DNA from: DATBLE01 sp963764565 | Lineage (GTDB): Bacteria; Actinomycetota; Thermoleophilia; Gaiellales; Gaiellaceae | Direction of reading: 5' to 3' | Assembly: GCA_963764565.1 (NCBI GenBank) | Contig: CAVXTD010000008.1 | Span: 62,001-126,000 of the forward strand | Length of the DNA: 64,000 nucleotides | In this document: positions 27,109-36,069 of the stretch, in pieces | Numbering within the stretch: the stretch's first letter is position 1 | How the letters are laid out: the number at the start of each line of letters is the position of its first letter | Position numbers and translations under genes: made by a program | Notes under the pieces: generated by a model | Seen by the model: the letters and a program-made list of their open reading frames with translations, nothing else | Databases searched by the model: none | Told to the model about the DNA's origin: nothing

Positions 27109-27517
27109 TTATGGGCGATCGGCCTGGACGTCCGGCTTCTTCCGACCGAACTGGCTACGCGCCCGCCAGGCAACTTGCAGCGCGACGAGGATCATCAACG
27201 CACCGAACAGCCGGCGAAGGAGGTGCTCGGGGAGGCGCTCGGCGAGCAGGACGCCGCCCTCGACCCCGGCGATCGCCGCGACTCCGATGACGATCGCCTG
27301 CCGCCACCTGACGTTCCCGTACCGCTGCTGCCGCCACGTACCTGCCAGCACCGTAGGGATGATCGCGAGCAGCGAGGTCGCCTCAGCGTGGAGCTGGGTC
27401 AGCCCGAGCCCGAGCGTCAGCGTCGGCACGAACAGGATCCCGCCGCCGACGCCGAACAGGCCCGCCAGGATCCCGGCGACGAAACCGAGCGCGATCGCGA
27501 GCAGCGACGACGTCCAT
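27109..27517 (-). CDS. Half-size TSUP (TauE/SafE) transporter, second half
   Basis: ATG at 27517 overlaps the stop of the first half (TGATG). After correcting one extra G just behind the start it reads TSSLLAIALGFVAGILAGLF, GVGGGILFVPTLTLGLGL and AGVEGGVLLAERLPEHLLRR; about 135 residues with four hydrophobic segments. GVGGG with a following Pro is the TSUP repeat signature. Full TauE/SafE proteins have two such repeats in one chain of about 250 residues, which is the sum of this gene and its neighbour. Substrates of the family are sulfite, sulfonates or similar anions. Confidence 0.72.
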
Positions 27518-27862
27518 CAGATCAGGAGCCGTACGCCGAGGCCGGCGAGCAGGAGAGCGAACATGACGCGAGAGCGTGCGGTTGGCGAGCCGTTGCTGGA
27601 GCGCCGACCGGCGATCGCGCCGATCGCGGCCGGGAGCCCGACCATCGCCGCGGCCCCGGGCTTGAGCTCGCCGTGGAATGCGTACGACACGGTTCCCGCC
27701 AGCGCAATGATCCCGATCGCGCCGAGCGAAGTCGCCATCGCGGGGCGTTCCAGCCAGCGTCCGGTCAGCAGCAGGAGCGGAACGACGATGATTCCGCCGC
27801 CGACGCCGAAGAGCGCGCTGAACAGGCCGGCGGTGATGCCCGATCAGGATGAGCTGCGCCAT
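27517..27862 (-). CDS. Half-size TSUP (TauE/SafE) transporter, first half
   Basis: ATG at 27862 gives MAQLILIG, then after one indel near 27839 ITAGLFSALFGVGGGIIVV and PAMATSLGAIGIIALAGTVS; about 114 residues ending VRLLI and TGA. With the downstream gene it makes the two repeats of a TauE/SafE permease. The TGATG junction suggests true separate chains made by coupled translation, but since both halves are in one frame across a single TGA once indels are corrected, one disrupted full-length gene is also possible. Confidence 0.72.
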
Positions 27863-27877
27863 CGGCCTATTCTCCCG

Positions 27878-28603
27878 GTGAGAGTGGATGCGCGGAGACT
27901 GATCGGTTTGCTCGCGGAGCGTCCCGGCCAAACAGGGGTGTTGCTCGACGTGGACGGGACGTTGGCGCCGATCGTCGATCGGCCCGAGGATGCCGCTGTG
28001 CCTCCGGCGACGCGCGACCTGCTGCGGCGGCTCGCGGGGCTCTTCGCGCTCGTCGGGTGCGTAAGCGGGCGACCTGCGGACGACGCGCGTCGTGTGGTCG
28101 GCGTGCAGGAGCTCGTCTACGTTGGCGAGCACGGGCTGGGGCTCGATCCGAGAGCTGCCGAGTGGGCCGGGCGGATCGACGAGCTGGTCGCCGGCGCGGG
28201 CTGGCCGCCGGAGCGAAAGCCGCATTCGGTCGCATTCCACTACCGAACCGCAGACGACGAAGAGGCCGCGCTTGCCGAGCTTCGCCGCGTCGCCGACCTT
28301 GCGACCGGGCTTGGCCTTCGCCCGCACTGGGGCCGCAAGGTGCTGGAGGTGCGACCTCCGGTCGACGCCGACAAGGGCACCGCCGTCCGCCTGCTGCTTG
28401 ACGAGCGCGGCCTGCGACGTGGCCTCTACGCGGGCGACGACTCGACCGACCTCGACGCGTTCCGCGGGCTCGAAGGGCTCGATCTCGCCGTCCGGGTCGC
28501 AGTCGTCTCCGGCGAGGGACCGAGCGAGCTCCGTAGCGCCGCCGACATCGTCGTCGGCAGCACCGACGAGCTGGTCGATCTCCTCCGAGGGCTCCTCGGC
28601 TGA
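27878..28603 (+). CDS. otsB: Trehalose-6-phosphate phosphatase
   Basis: GTG at 27878 (another GTG is at 27884). 241 residues with the HAD motifs of OtsB: LLDVDGTLAPIVDRP, VSGRPADDARR, YVGEHGLGL and YAGDDSTDLDAF. Produces trehalose from trehalose-6-phosphate. No otsA is in the window. Its TGA overlaps the ATG of the Nudix gene (TGATG), so they are cotranslated. Frame intact. Confidence 0.9.
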   Translation: MRVDARRLIGLLAERPGQTGVLLDVDGTLAPIVDRPEDAAVPPATRDLLRRLAGLFALVGCVSGRPADDARRVVGVQELVYVGEHGLGLDPRAAEWAGRIDELVAGAGWPPERKPHSVAFHYRTADDEEAALAELRRVADLATGLGLRPHWGRKVLEVRPPVDADKGTAVRLLLDERGLRRGLYAGDDSTDLDAFRGLEGLDLAVRVAVVSGEGPSELRSAADIVVGSTDELVDLLRGLLG

Positions 28604-29157
28604 TGCATCTCACCGAGCAGTTCCTCGCCCCGGTCCGTGCCCGCTACGGCGAGCCTCACGTGCTCGACTGGGAGGGCGAGATCAGCGAGCGAGAGTACGG
28701 GATCGCCACGTACGACCCGTTCAGGACACACGATGTGACCCTCCTCATCCTGAACGGCGATCGACTTGCCTTGATCCGCAAGCCGCAGTTCCCTCCCGAC
28801 ATCTGGCGGCCCCCGGGCGGAGGCGTCAAGCCAGGTGAAGATTTCGACGCAGCCGTGCTGAGGGAGGCATTCGAGGAAACCGGTCTGCGCGTCGACCTCG
28901 AGCGCTACCTCGTCGAGACCCGCGCGCGGTTCGTCTATCCGCCACTCGAGCTCGACTGGCGCACGCACGTCTTCCTGGCAACGACCGACGACGAGGAGCT
29001 CGACCCGCGCGACACCGAGGAGATTGCAGCGGCGAGGTGGGGGACGCTCGAGGAGCTGGCCGGCCCATTGCGGGAGCGGCTACTGGCCACCGGTCGCGCG
29101 TTCTGGCGCTACCGCGTCGCGCTGCACGATGCGGCGCTGGCCGCGCTCGCGTCCTAG
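28603..29157 (+). CDS. Nudix hydrolase
   Basis: ATG at 28603. 184 residues with a Nudix box GGGVKPGEDFDAAVLREAFE followed by ETGL (GX5EX7REUXEEXGU). Substrate unknown; the N-terminal half (VTLLILNGDRLALIRKPQFP) is standard. The 3' end overlaps the convergent acetyltransferase gene by 78 bases. Frame intact. Confidence 0.88.
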   Translation: MHLTEQFLAPVRARYGEPHVLDWEGEISEREYGIATYDPFRTHDVTLLILNGDRLALIRKPQFPPDIWRPPGGGVKPGEDFDAAVLREAFEETGLRVDLERYLVETRARFVYPPLELDWRTHVFLATTDDEELDPRDTEEIAAARWGTLEELAGPLRERLLATGRAFWRYRVALHDAALAALAS

Positions 29158-29670
29158 CGGTCGAGTGGCGTACCAGACGACGTCGTAGTCGTGCCAGTGG
29201 GTCGCGCCCCTGCGACTGAAGCCGAGTCGCTCCATCACCGCCTGCGAACGGCGGTTGGCTTCCGTCGTAATCGAGATCAGCCGCGCCTCGCCCGGCAGAT
29301 GGTCGCGCCATGCCCCCACGCCGGCCCGCCCGCCCTCGGTTGCGAGGCCGCGTCCCCAGAAATCGCGGTGAAGCACCCAGCCGACCTCCGGCACCGGCCG
29401 GTCGGCGAGCGGCCAGTCGCGGTGGCAGAGAAGACCGATGCGGCCGACGAGCTGCCCGGTCTCGAGATCGCACGCTGCCCACTGACAGTACCCGTCGTTC
29501 CCCCAGCGGCGGCGAAACCGTTCGATCTGCGCACGCGTCGCTTCGAGCTCGAGTGCCGGCATCGTCGCCAGATATTCGGGCTGCTTGTAGATCTCGTGCA
29601 GCGGCTCCACATCGTCGTCACGCCATTGGCGCAGGAGCAGCCGCTCGGTGGTCAGCTCACGTGGGATCAC
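29080..29670 (-). CDS. GNAT N-acetyltransferase (RimJ/RimL type)
   Basis: GTG at 29670 gives IPRELTTERLLLRQWRDDD, the usual start of RimJ-like enzymes; GRGLATEGGRAGVGAW is the acetyl-CoA loop and TTEANRRSQAVMERLGF the conserved C-terminal helix. 196 residues. The last about 20 residues run under the convergent Nudix gene and look unconserved, so the true end may be nearer 29160 if an indel hides the stop. Substrate unknown. Confidence 0.82.
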   Translation of the reverse strand: MIPRELTTERLLLRQWRDDDVEPLHEIYKQPEYLATMPALELEATRAQIERFRRRWGNDGYCQWAACDLETGQLVGRIGLLCHRDWPLADRPVPEVGWVLHRDFWGRGLATEGGRAGVGAWRDHLPGEARLISITTEANRRSQAVMERLGFSRRGATHWHDYDVVWYATRPLGRERGQRRIVQRDAVAPERATGGQ

Positions 29671-29689
29671 TCGGCCGTAGGGTACGCCG

Positions 29690-30742
29690 GTGAGCGGTCT
29701 CTCGACCCCGCTCCTCGTCCTCGTCTTCGCAGCCGGGGCGGCCGCCACGTGGTTCGCCGGTATCTCGCTCTCACGCACCACGGACTCGCTCGACCGGCGG
29801 CTCGGACTCGGCGAAGAGCTCGGCGGACTGATCCTGCTGGCGGTCGCGGGCACGCTCCCCGAGATCGCGATCGTCGCCTCGGCTTCGCTCTCCGGCCACC
29901 TGGATCTCGCGGTCGGGAACCTGATCGGCGGCGTCGCAGTTCAGACGCTCGTCCTGGTCGTGCTCGACGCGACAGCCGGGCGCAAGCGGCCGCTGAGCTA
30001 CCTCGTCGGCTCGCTGATCCCCGTCCTCGAGGCGCTGCTCGTGGTCGTCGTGCTCGCGACCGCGCTCGCCGGCGCCGCGCTGCCCGCCTCGACGAGCGTC
30101 GGCGGCGTCAGCCCGACCTCGATCGCAGTCGTCCTCCTCTGGCTCGGCGGGCTCTGGGTCGTGAACCGTGTGCGGAAGCACCCGGACTGGTCGGTCGAGA
30201 TGCCAGGCAGTCGCCCGGGCAGGCGGCACCCGCGGGAGGAGCACCCGGACGAGAAGCGGCCGTTCGAGCATCGCTCGACGGCGTTCGTCGCCGGCGTGTT
30301 CGCGGCCGCTTCAGCGGTCACGCTCGGTGCGGGCGTCGCCCTCCAGGAGTCGGGCAGCGTGATCGCCGACCGGATCGGACTCCAGGGTGCGATCTTCGGG
30401 GCGACGGTGCTCGCCCTCGCGACCGCCCTGCCGGAGATCTCGAGCGGGATCGCGGCGGTGCGGCTCGGCGACCACCAGCTGGCGGTCGGCGACATCCTCG
30501 GCGGCAACTCGTTCCAGATCACGCTGTTCCTGCTCGCCGACATCCTCGCGGGGACGCCGGTGATCGTCGCCGAGCGTGGTTCGGACATCTGGCTCGGCGG
30601 CGCGGGCCTGCTGATGACTGCCATCGCAGCGGCAGCGGTGGTCGCACGGCCCAAGCGCACCTTCCTCTGGCTGGGGATCGACTCGATCGCGCTGGTCGTG
30701 ATCTACGCGGGCGTGATCGCGCTGTTACCGAACGTCACGTAG
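29690..30742 (+). CDS. Calcium/cation antiporter (CaCA superfamily)
   Basis: GTG at 29690. 350 residues, about ten membrane helices in two inverted halves. The alpha repeats are visible: AVAGTLPEIAIVASASLSGH with AVGNLIGG, and ALATALPEISSGIAAVRLG with VGDILGGNSFQ. A charged cytoplasmic loop (RRHPREEHPDEKRPFEHR) separates the halves. Likely exchanges Ca2+ or another cation for H+ or Na+. Ends in an 18-base overlap with the convergent decarboxylase. Frame intact. Confidence 0.88.
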   Translation: MSGLSTPLLVLVFAAGAAATWFAGISLSRTTDSLDRRLGLGEELGGLILLAVAGTLPEIAIVASASLSGHLDLAVGNLIGGVAVQTLVLVVLDATAGRKRPLSYLVGSLIPVLEALLVVVVLATALAGAALPASTSVGGVSPTSIAVVLLWLGGLWVVNRVRKHPDWSVEMPGSRPGRRHPREEHPDEKRPFEHRSTAFVAGVFAAASAVTLGAGVALQESGSVIADRIGLQGAIFGATVLALATALPEISSGIAAVRLGDHQLAVGDILGGNSFQITLFLLADILAGTPVIVAERGSDIWLGGAGLLMTAIAAAAVVARPKRTFLWLGIDSIALVVIYAGVIALLPNVT

Positions 30743-32020
30743 GACGTCCCAGGCGCGACGCACGTCCTCCTCGGTGGTGCGCTCGCTGCCGATCGCGAGC
30801 CGAAGCACGTAGCGGCCGTCGAGGCGCGTGTGCGAGATGAAGATCTCGCCGCTTGCGTTGACGCGCTCGAGGACAGCCTCGTTCTCCTCGTCTGAGCCCT
30901 CCCGCCGGAAGCAGACGACCGAGAACGGCCGCGGCGCGCAGAGCTCCCAGCCGGGCTCGTCGCTCACCCAGCCCTCGAACAGCTCCGCCAGACGGATCGC
31001 CTCGCGGATCCGGCGGCGCAGTCCCTCCGCGCCGTAGCAGCGGAGCACCGCCCAGAGCTTGAGCGATCGAAAGCGGCGGCCGAGAGCCGGCCCGTACTCG
31101 CTGATGTTGAAGGCGTCCTCATCGGTCGTTCTCAGGTACTCCGGGATCAACGAGAACGCCGCACGGAAGTCGTCGGGGCGGCTCGTCCAGATGAGCGAGC
31201 AGTCCATCGGCGTGAACAGCCACTTGTGCGCGTTGACGACGAGCGAGTCGGCGCGCTCGACTCCGTCGAAGGCCCAGCGGAGCTCGGGGCAGACCATCGC
31301 CGAGCCTGCGTACGCGGCGTCCACGTGCAGCCACGCGCCGGCGGCGGCACAGCGGTCGGCGGCGGCCGCGACCGGATCCACGGACGTGGTCGAGGTCGTC
31401 CCGACCGTCGCCACCACCGCCGCAACGTCGTCGAGCACGAGCGCGTCCGGCCGCATCCGGAACGCGGCGTCCACCGGCGCCTTCCGTACCTCCATGCCGA
31501 GCATGCGCGCGTCCTTCTCGACGGAGGAGTGCGCATGCTCGGAGCAGACGACGACGCTGCGACCGGTCGTCTCCCGCGCCGCTACCAGCGCCGCCAGCGT
31601 CGAGGTCGAGGCGGAGTCCTCAATGTGCCCATGCCAACCGCGCGGGAGCCCGATCAGCTGCGCAACCCAGTCGAGAACGGTCACCTCGAGCTCGGTCGAC
31701 GCCGGCGCGGTCCGCCAGAGGATCGCGACCGAGTTCAGCGTCGCCGCGAGCAACTCGGCGAGGATCCCGGGCTCCGAGCCCGTAACGGCGAAGTAGGCGA
31801 AGAAGCGCGGGTGCTGCCAGTGGGTGACGCCGGGCAGGAGAATCTCGTCGAGGTCGCGCAGCACCGCCTCGAACGGCTCCGGCTGCTCCGGGGCCGACTC
31901 CGGCAGCCGCGCGCGGATCTCCCCCGGCTTCACCTGCGCGAGCACGGGGAGCTCGCCGACCCGCTCGAGGTAGTCGGCGGCCCAATCGACCGCGCGGTGG
32001 CCGTCGTCGCGAAAGCTCAC
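30725..32020 (-). CDS. PLP-dependent group II amino-acid decarboxylase
   Basis: GTG at 32020 (SFRDDGHRAVDWAADYLE) fits the family start better than longer frames that run into a repeat element. 431 residues with THWQHPRFFAYFA, VGTTSTTSVDPV, WLHVDAAYAGSA and VNAHKWLFTPMDCS (PLP lysine). Similar to aromatic-L-amino-acid (tyrosine or tryptophan) decarboxylases; the substrate cannot be fixed from sequence alone. Frame intact. Confidence 0.9.
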   Translation of the reverse strand: MSFRDDGHRAVDWAADYLERVGELPVLAQVKPGEIRARLPESAPEQPEPFEAVLRDLDEILLPGVTHWQHPRFFAYFAVTGSEPGILAELLAATLNSVAILWRTAPASTELEVTVLDWVAQLIGLPRGWHGHIEDSASTSTLAALVAARETTGRSVVVCSEHAHSSVEKDARMLGMEVRKAPVDAAFRMRPDALVLDDVAAVVATVGTTSTTSVDPVAAAADRCAAAGAWLHVDAAYAGSAMVCPELRWAFDGVERADSLVVNAHKWLFTPMDCSLIWTSRPDDFRAAFSLIPEYLRTTDEDAFNISEYGPALGRRFRSLKLWAVLRCYGAEGLRRRIREAIRLAELFEGWVSDEPGWELCAPRPFSVVCFRREGSDEENEAVLERVNASGEIFISHTRLDGRYVLRLAIGSERTTEEDVRRAWDVLRDVR

Positions 32021-32258
32021 CGCTTCTGGCCGTGTCCCAACGAGCCGTGTCCCAGGGACAGTCCCTCGGCCATGGCCGATCGAGCCGTGCAACCGAGGCG
32101 CAAGAGCTTTGTACAAGCCAAAGACAGCCGCGCCGGCCCGCGGCGCAGCGAATCCACAGAGACGTGCCTCCAACCTCCCCAAAGGCGCACGGTTGAGCCG
32201 AATCGAGCCTGTGGACAAGACGTTCCAGGGACTGTCCCTGAGACACGGCCAAAGCGGC
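32020..32258. repeat. MITE-like element bounded by long inverted repeats
   Basis: The left arm at 32044-32066 (GCCGTGTCCCAGGGACAG then TCCCT) and the right arm at 32227-32249 are reverse complements at 22 of 23 positions. The outer sequence CCGCTTCTGGCCGTGTC (32020-32036) also pairs with 32243-32258. Each arm contains the palindrome AGGGACNGTCCCT. No transposase is encoded. It fills the whole space between the decarboxylase and polX. No clear target duplication is seen. Confidence 0.6.
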
Positions 32259-32261
32259 TCG

Positions 32262-33964
32262 TCACTTCTTGACCTTCGACCACGGCCGCGTGTTGATCAC
32301 CTGCTCCTTCGTCAGCCACGCGCGGCGGGCTTGACCGATCCCGAGCCTGGCGTAGCCGAGCGCCGAAGTCGAGTGCGCGTCGGTCGAGACGGCGATCCGC
32401 ACGCCGCGCTGCCCCGCGAGGCGGGCGTGCGCGTCGCGGAGATCGAGACGGTCGGGCTGCGAGTTGATCTCCAGTGCGGTCCCGGTCGCAACCGCTGTCT
32501 CGCACACACGCTCGAGGTCGATGTCCATCGGCGCCCGCTTGTTGATCTTGCGGCCGGTCAGATGGCCGATCACATCCACGTGCGGGTTTTCCATCGCCTC
32601 GAGGACACGCTCCGTCGGGTTCTTCGAGAACGCCGCGTGGATGGACGCGACCACCCAGTCGAGCCCGGCCAGGACCTGGTCGGGGACGTCGACCGTGCCG
32701 TTTGCACGGATGTTCGCCTCGACCCCGTGCAACAGACGGAAGGGCTTCAGCCGCACGTTGAGCTCGGTGAGCTCCTCGGCCTGGGCCTCGAGCCGCCCGT
32801 CGCGGAGGTAGTGCGAATGGTCCGTGATCGCCAGGTACGAGTAGCCGCGCGCGCTCGCGGCAAGCGCCATCTCCTCCATCGTGCTCTTCCCGTCCGCCGA
32901 CCAGGTTGTATGCGCGTGCAGGTCGCCGCGCAGATCGTCCTCCTCGACGAGCGCCGGCAACTCGCCGTTGCGGGCCGCCTCCAGCTCGCCCGCGTCCTCG
33001 CGCAGCTCGGGCGGGATGAACTGGTAGCCCAGCCACTCGTAGAGCTCCTCCTCGGTGCGGAACGTGTGCACCTCCCCCGACTCGACCTCGGCGATCCCGT
33101 ACTCCGAGATCGAGAGTCCTCTGCGCACCGCCTCCTCGCGCATCGCCACGTTGTGGTTCTTCGAGCCGGTGAAGTGCTGAAGCAGGTTCCCGTAGCACTC
33201 CGGCGGAACGACCCGCAGATCGAAGCGCAGGCCCTCCTGTGAGATCACGGTCGCCTTCGTCCCTCCCTTGGCTACGACCTCGGCGACCCAGTCGAAGCCG
33301 GTGAACGCCTCGATGAGAGCGGTCGCATCGGTCGCGGTGGCGATCACGTCGAGGTCGCGGAACGTCTCGCGCCGGCGACGGACGCTGCCGGCCTCCGACA
33401 CCTGCTCGGCACGCTGGATGAAGGCGGAGCGCCTCGACGACGGCAAGCACCGCGGGGAGCCCCGCCCCGAGCAGCGGCCGGACCGGAGCCTTCGGCTTCG
33501 CCTGCTCCTTCAGCGCCTTCAGGACGTTCTCCTCGACTTTCGGGCCGAGCCCGGTCAGCGTGCGCAGACGTTCCTGCTCGGCCGCCGCCCGCAGCTCTGC
33601 GAGCGTCGAAACGCCGAGCTCCTGCCAGATCCTCCTCGCCGTCTTCGGGCCGAGCCCCGGCAGCCGCATGAAGGCGACGACGTCGGCGGGGATGCGCCCG
33701 CGTCGCTTGGCCACGGCCTCGATCTCGCCCGTCTCGACAATCTGGACGATCTTCTCCTCGATCGTCTTGCCGATCCCCTGTAGCTCCTTCGCGCGACCGT
33801 CCAGGGCGAGCTGCGCGATCGAGCCGCCGGTTTCGCGCGACACGCTGCGCCGCCCGGCGGTAGGCGAGGACGCGAAAGGCCTCGGTCCCCTCCAGCTCGA
33901 GCATGTCGGCCAGAAGCTCGAGCTGGTCGACCACCACGGAGTTCATCGGCAGCGCCTTCGCCAT
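32262..33964 (-). CDS. polX: PolX-type DNA polymerase/PHP exonuclease (frame-broken)
   Basis: ATG at 33964. Three frames join into about 567 residues: NSVVVDQLELLADMLELEG and AFRVLAYRRAAQ (8-kDa domain), KELQGIGKTIEEKI and FMRLPGLGPKTARRIW (HhH), RRRETFRDLDVIATATDA (polymerase palm Asp pair), then the PHP domain DLHAHTTWSADGKSTMEEM, AITDHSHYL, EANI and STDAHSTSALGY. Indels are near 33840 and 33425. Family role: gap-filling repair synthesis with 3'-5' exonuclease. Divergent from the glycosyltransferase with a 20-base gap. Confidence 0.9.
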
Positions 33965-33984
33965 TTCCCGCGATCATACGAACC

Positions 33985-34708
33985 ATGCCGCTGGCGATCG
34001 TCTGCCTCCCGACCTACAACGAGCGCGAGAACCTCGAACCGATGGTCGCCGCCCTGCTCGAGCAGCTCGGGGCCGACGGCCGCATCCTGGTCATCGACGA
34101 CGCATCGCCCGACGGCACCGGCAAGGCCGCAGACCGCCTGGCGGCCGAGCACGAGCGGGTCGCGGTTCTCCACCGCCCGACCAAGGAGGGTCTCGGGCCG
34201 GCCTACGTGGCCGGGTTCCGGCGCGCGCTCGCGGACGGCGCCGACCTGATCCTCGAGATCGACTGCGACTTCTCCCACGATCCCGCCGACGTGCCCCGGC
34301 TGATCGCAGCGGCGGCCGGACGCCGACGTCGTGCTCGGCTCGCGCTACGTCCCCGGCGGTCGGATCGAGAACTGGGGACGGGCGCGCCGCTTCGTCTCCC
34401 GGGCCGGGTCCCTGTACGCGCAGTCGCTGCTCTTGGCCCCGGTCCGCGACCTGACCGGCGGCTTCAAGTGCTACCGCCGCGAGGTGCTCGAGCGGATCGA
34501 CCTCGACGCCGTCACCGCCCGCGGGTACGCCTTCCAGATCGAGACGACCTACCGTGCGCTGCGCGCCGGCTTTCGGGTGATCGAGGTCCCGATCACGTTC
34601 GTCGACCGCAAGGCCGGAAGCTCGAAGATGAGCCCGTCGATCGTGCTGGAAGCGATCTGGCGCGTCCCCTACCTCGGGGCGCTAGCGCTCCTCGGCCGGC
34701 TAGGCTAG
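33985..34708 (+). CDS. Polyprenol-phosphate mannosyltransferase (DPM1-like GT2)
   Basis: ATG at 33985: LAIVCLPTYNERENLEPMV, ILVIDDASPDGTGKAAD and ILEIDCDFSHDP (metal-binding Asp), then after one indel near 34320 VVLGSRYVPGGRIENWG, LTGGFKCYRREVLE and FQIETTYRALRAGF. About 240 residues. Transfers a sugar from a nucleotide donor to polyprenyl phosphate for protein or lipoglycan glycosylation. A dispersed hairpin repeat follows directly. Confidence 0.9.
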
Positions 34709-34712
34709 CGAG

Positions 34713-34774
34713 ATGCGTAGGCTTGACGGAGCATCCGGTAGCGGAGGCGCCGGCTTTGCCGGCGCCGGAGCGGG
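34713..34774 (+). repeat. Hairpin plus Shine-Dalgarno intergenic repeat, copy B
   Basis: Matches 14940-15003. Hairpin GGCGCCGGC TTT GCCGGCGCC (34746-34766) is perfect, where copy A has a G-U pair. GGAG at 34767-34770 lies 9 bases before the thioredoxin GTG at 34780. As in copy A, it sits directly after an upstream stop codon, between two genes of the same direction. Confidence 0.7.
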
Positions 34775-34779
34775 TTAGC

Positions 34780-35100
34780 GTGGTCGAGGTCACCGATGCC
34801 GGCTTCGCCGAGGATGTTCTCGGCGCCGGGCGACCCGTCGTCGTCGATTTCTGGGCGCCATGGTGCGGGCCCTGCAAGGCCGTCGGCCGAGTCCTCGAGG
34901 AGCTCGAGTCCGAGCACGCCGAACGGCTCGCCTTCGTCAAGATGAACATCGACGAGCACCCGCAGCAGGCCGCCAACCTCGGCGTGCTCTCGATTCCGAC
35001 CGTGATTCTCTTCGACGGCGGCGAGGTCAGGGAGCGGGTGGTCGGTGCCCGCCCGCGTGCACATTTCGAGAAGGCGTTTTCCGCCTGGCTCGAGACGTAG
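34780..35100 (+). CDS. trxA: Thioredoxin
   Basis: GTG at 34780, with its SD supplied by the preceding repeat. 106 residues with VVVDFWAPWCGPCKAVGRVL (redox WCGPCK) and the cis-Pro segment SIPTVILFDGGEV. Cytoplasmic dithiol-disulfide oxidoreductase; no signal peptide. Follows the glycosyltransferase by 71 bases. Frame intact. Confidence 0.93.
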   Translation: MVEVTDAGFAEDVLGAGRPVVVDFWAPWCGPCKAVGRVLEELESEHAERLAFVKMNIDEHPQQAANLGVLSIPTVILFDGGEVRERVVGARPRAHFEKAFSAWLET

Positions 35101-35103
35101 CGG

Positions 35104-36069
35104 CTACGCCTGCGCGGATGCCGGCCGCACCCGCACCCGCGGATCGAGCAGCGCGTAGAGCAGGTCGGCGGCGAGGTTGAGCACGACGACGGCGAGCGAG
35201 GAGACGACGATCACTCCGGCCAGCACCGGCAGATCGTTGCGCAGGACCGCCTGGTAGAACATCCGGCCGATCCCCGGGAGCCCGAAGGCGGTCTCGACGA
35301 AGAGCGCCGTCGGCAGCGCGAGCCGACCGATGTCCATCGCCAGCATCGCCACGACGGGGACGAGCGCGTTCGGCAGCACGTGCGCGCGCATCGCCTGCCA
35401 CTCCGAGAGCCCCTTCGCCCGCGCCTGCTTGACGAAGTCCTCGTGCATCGTCTCCGCAACGCTGGCGCGGATCATGCGCGTGTACAGGGCGGCAAACACC
35501 ATGGCGAACGTGATCCACGGCAACGCCAGGTGGAAGGCCCACTGGACCGGACCGCCGCAGCCGGTCGCAGGGTAGAACATGTCGCAGTAGCCCCCCAGCG
35601 GCATAAGACCGAGCCGGAAGCCGAACAGATAGGAGAGCATCAGCCCGAGCCAGATCGGATGCACCGAGAGTCCGATGAGGACGACGAGCATCCCGGTCCT
35701 GTCGATCAGCGACCGCGGACGCATCGCCGAGAAGACCCCGAGCGGCAAGGCAATCAGCATCCAGACGGCCGCGGCGCCGATCGTCAGCGACAGGGTGATC
35801 GGCGCCCCGTTCGCGATCAGCTCGGTCACCGGGCGCCGCGAGTAAAACGAGCGATCGAGCGACCCGTGCGCGACGCGCCAGACCCATTGGCCGTACTGCG
35901 TGAAGAAGGAGCCGTGCAGCTTCGACCACTTCTCGATGTCGGTGGCGCCGGTCCCGCGCAGGCGGACCGAGTTCTGCGGGATGACGTAGAAGAGGACGAA
36001 GGTGACAAGCGTGAGCGCAAGGCAGAGCACGATCGCCCACACCAAGCGCCTGACGACGTAGCCGGCCAC
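35104..36069 (-). CDS. ABC transporter permease, peptide/nickel (DppB) type
   Basis: GTG at 36069 gives AGYVVRRLVWAIVLCLALTL, the typical DppB start. About 321 residues with six helices; the EAA loop reads DFVKQARAKGLSEWQAMRAH and the end FGLPGIGRMFYQAVLRND. The reading frame is open through from thiL, but GTG plus the family start argues for a separate gene (see thiL). No second permease, ATPase or binding protein is nearby, so this is an orphan subunit in the window. Confidence 0.85.
   Translation of the reverse strand: MAGYVVRRLVWAIVLCLALTLVTFVLFYVIPQNSVRLRGTGATDIEKWSKLHGSFFTQYGQWVWRVAHGSLDRSFYSRRPVTELIANGAPITLSLTIGAAAVWMLIALPLGVFSAMRPRSLIDRTGMLVVLIGLSVHPIWLGLMLSYLFGFRLGLMPLGGYCDMFYPATGCGGPVQWAFHLALPWITFAMVFAALYTRMIRASVAETMHEDFVKQARAKGLSEWQAMRAHVLPNALVPVVAMLAMDIGRLALPTALFVETAFGLPGIGRMFYQAVLRNDLPVLAGVIVVSSLAVVVLNLAADLLYALLDPRVRVRPASAQA

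Noticed and set aside
32021..32218. N-terminal extension of the decarboxylase to 32218
   Set aside because: The extra residues translate the inverted-repeat element; the GTG at 32020 starts at the conserved domain.
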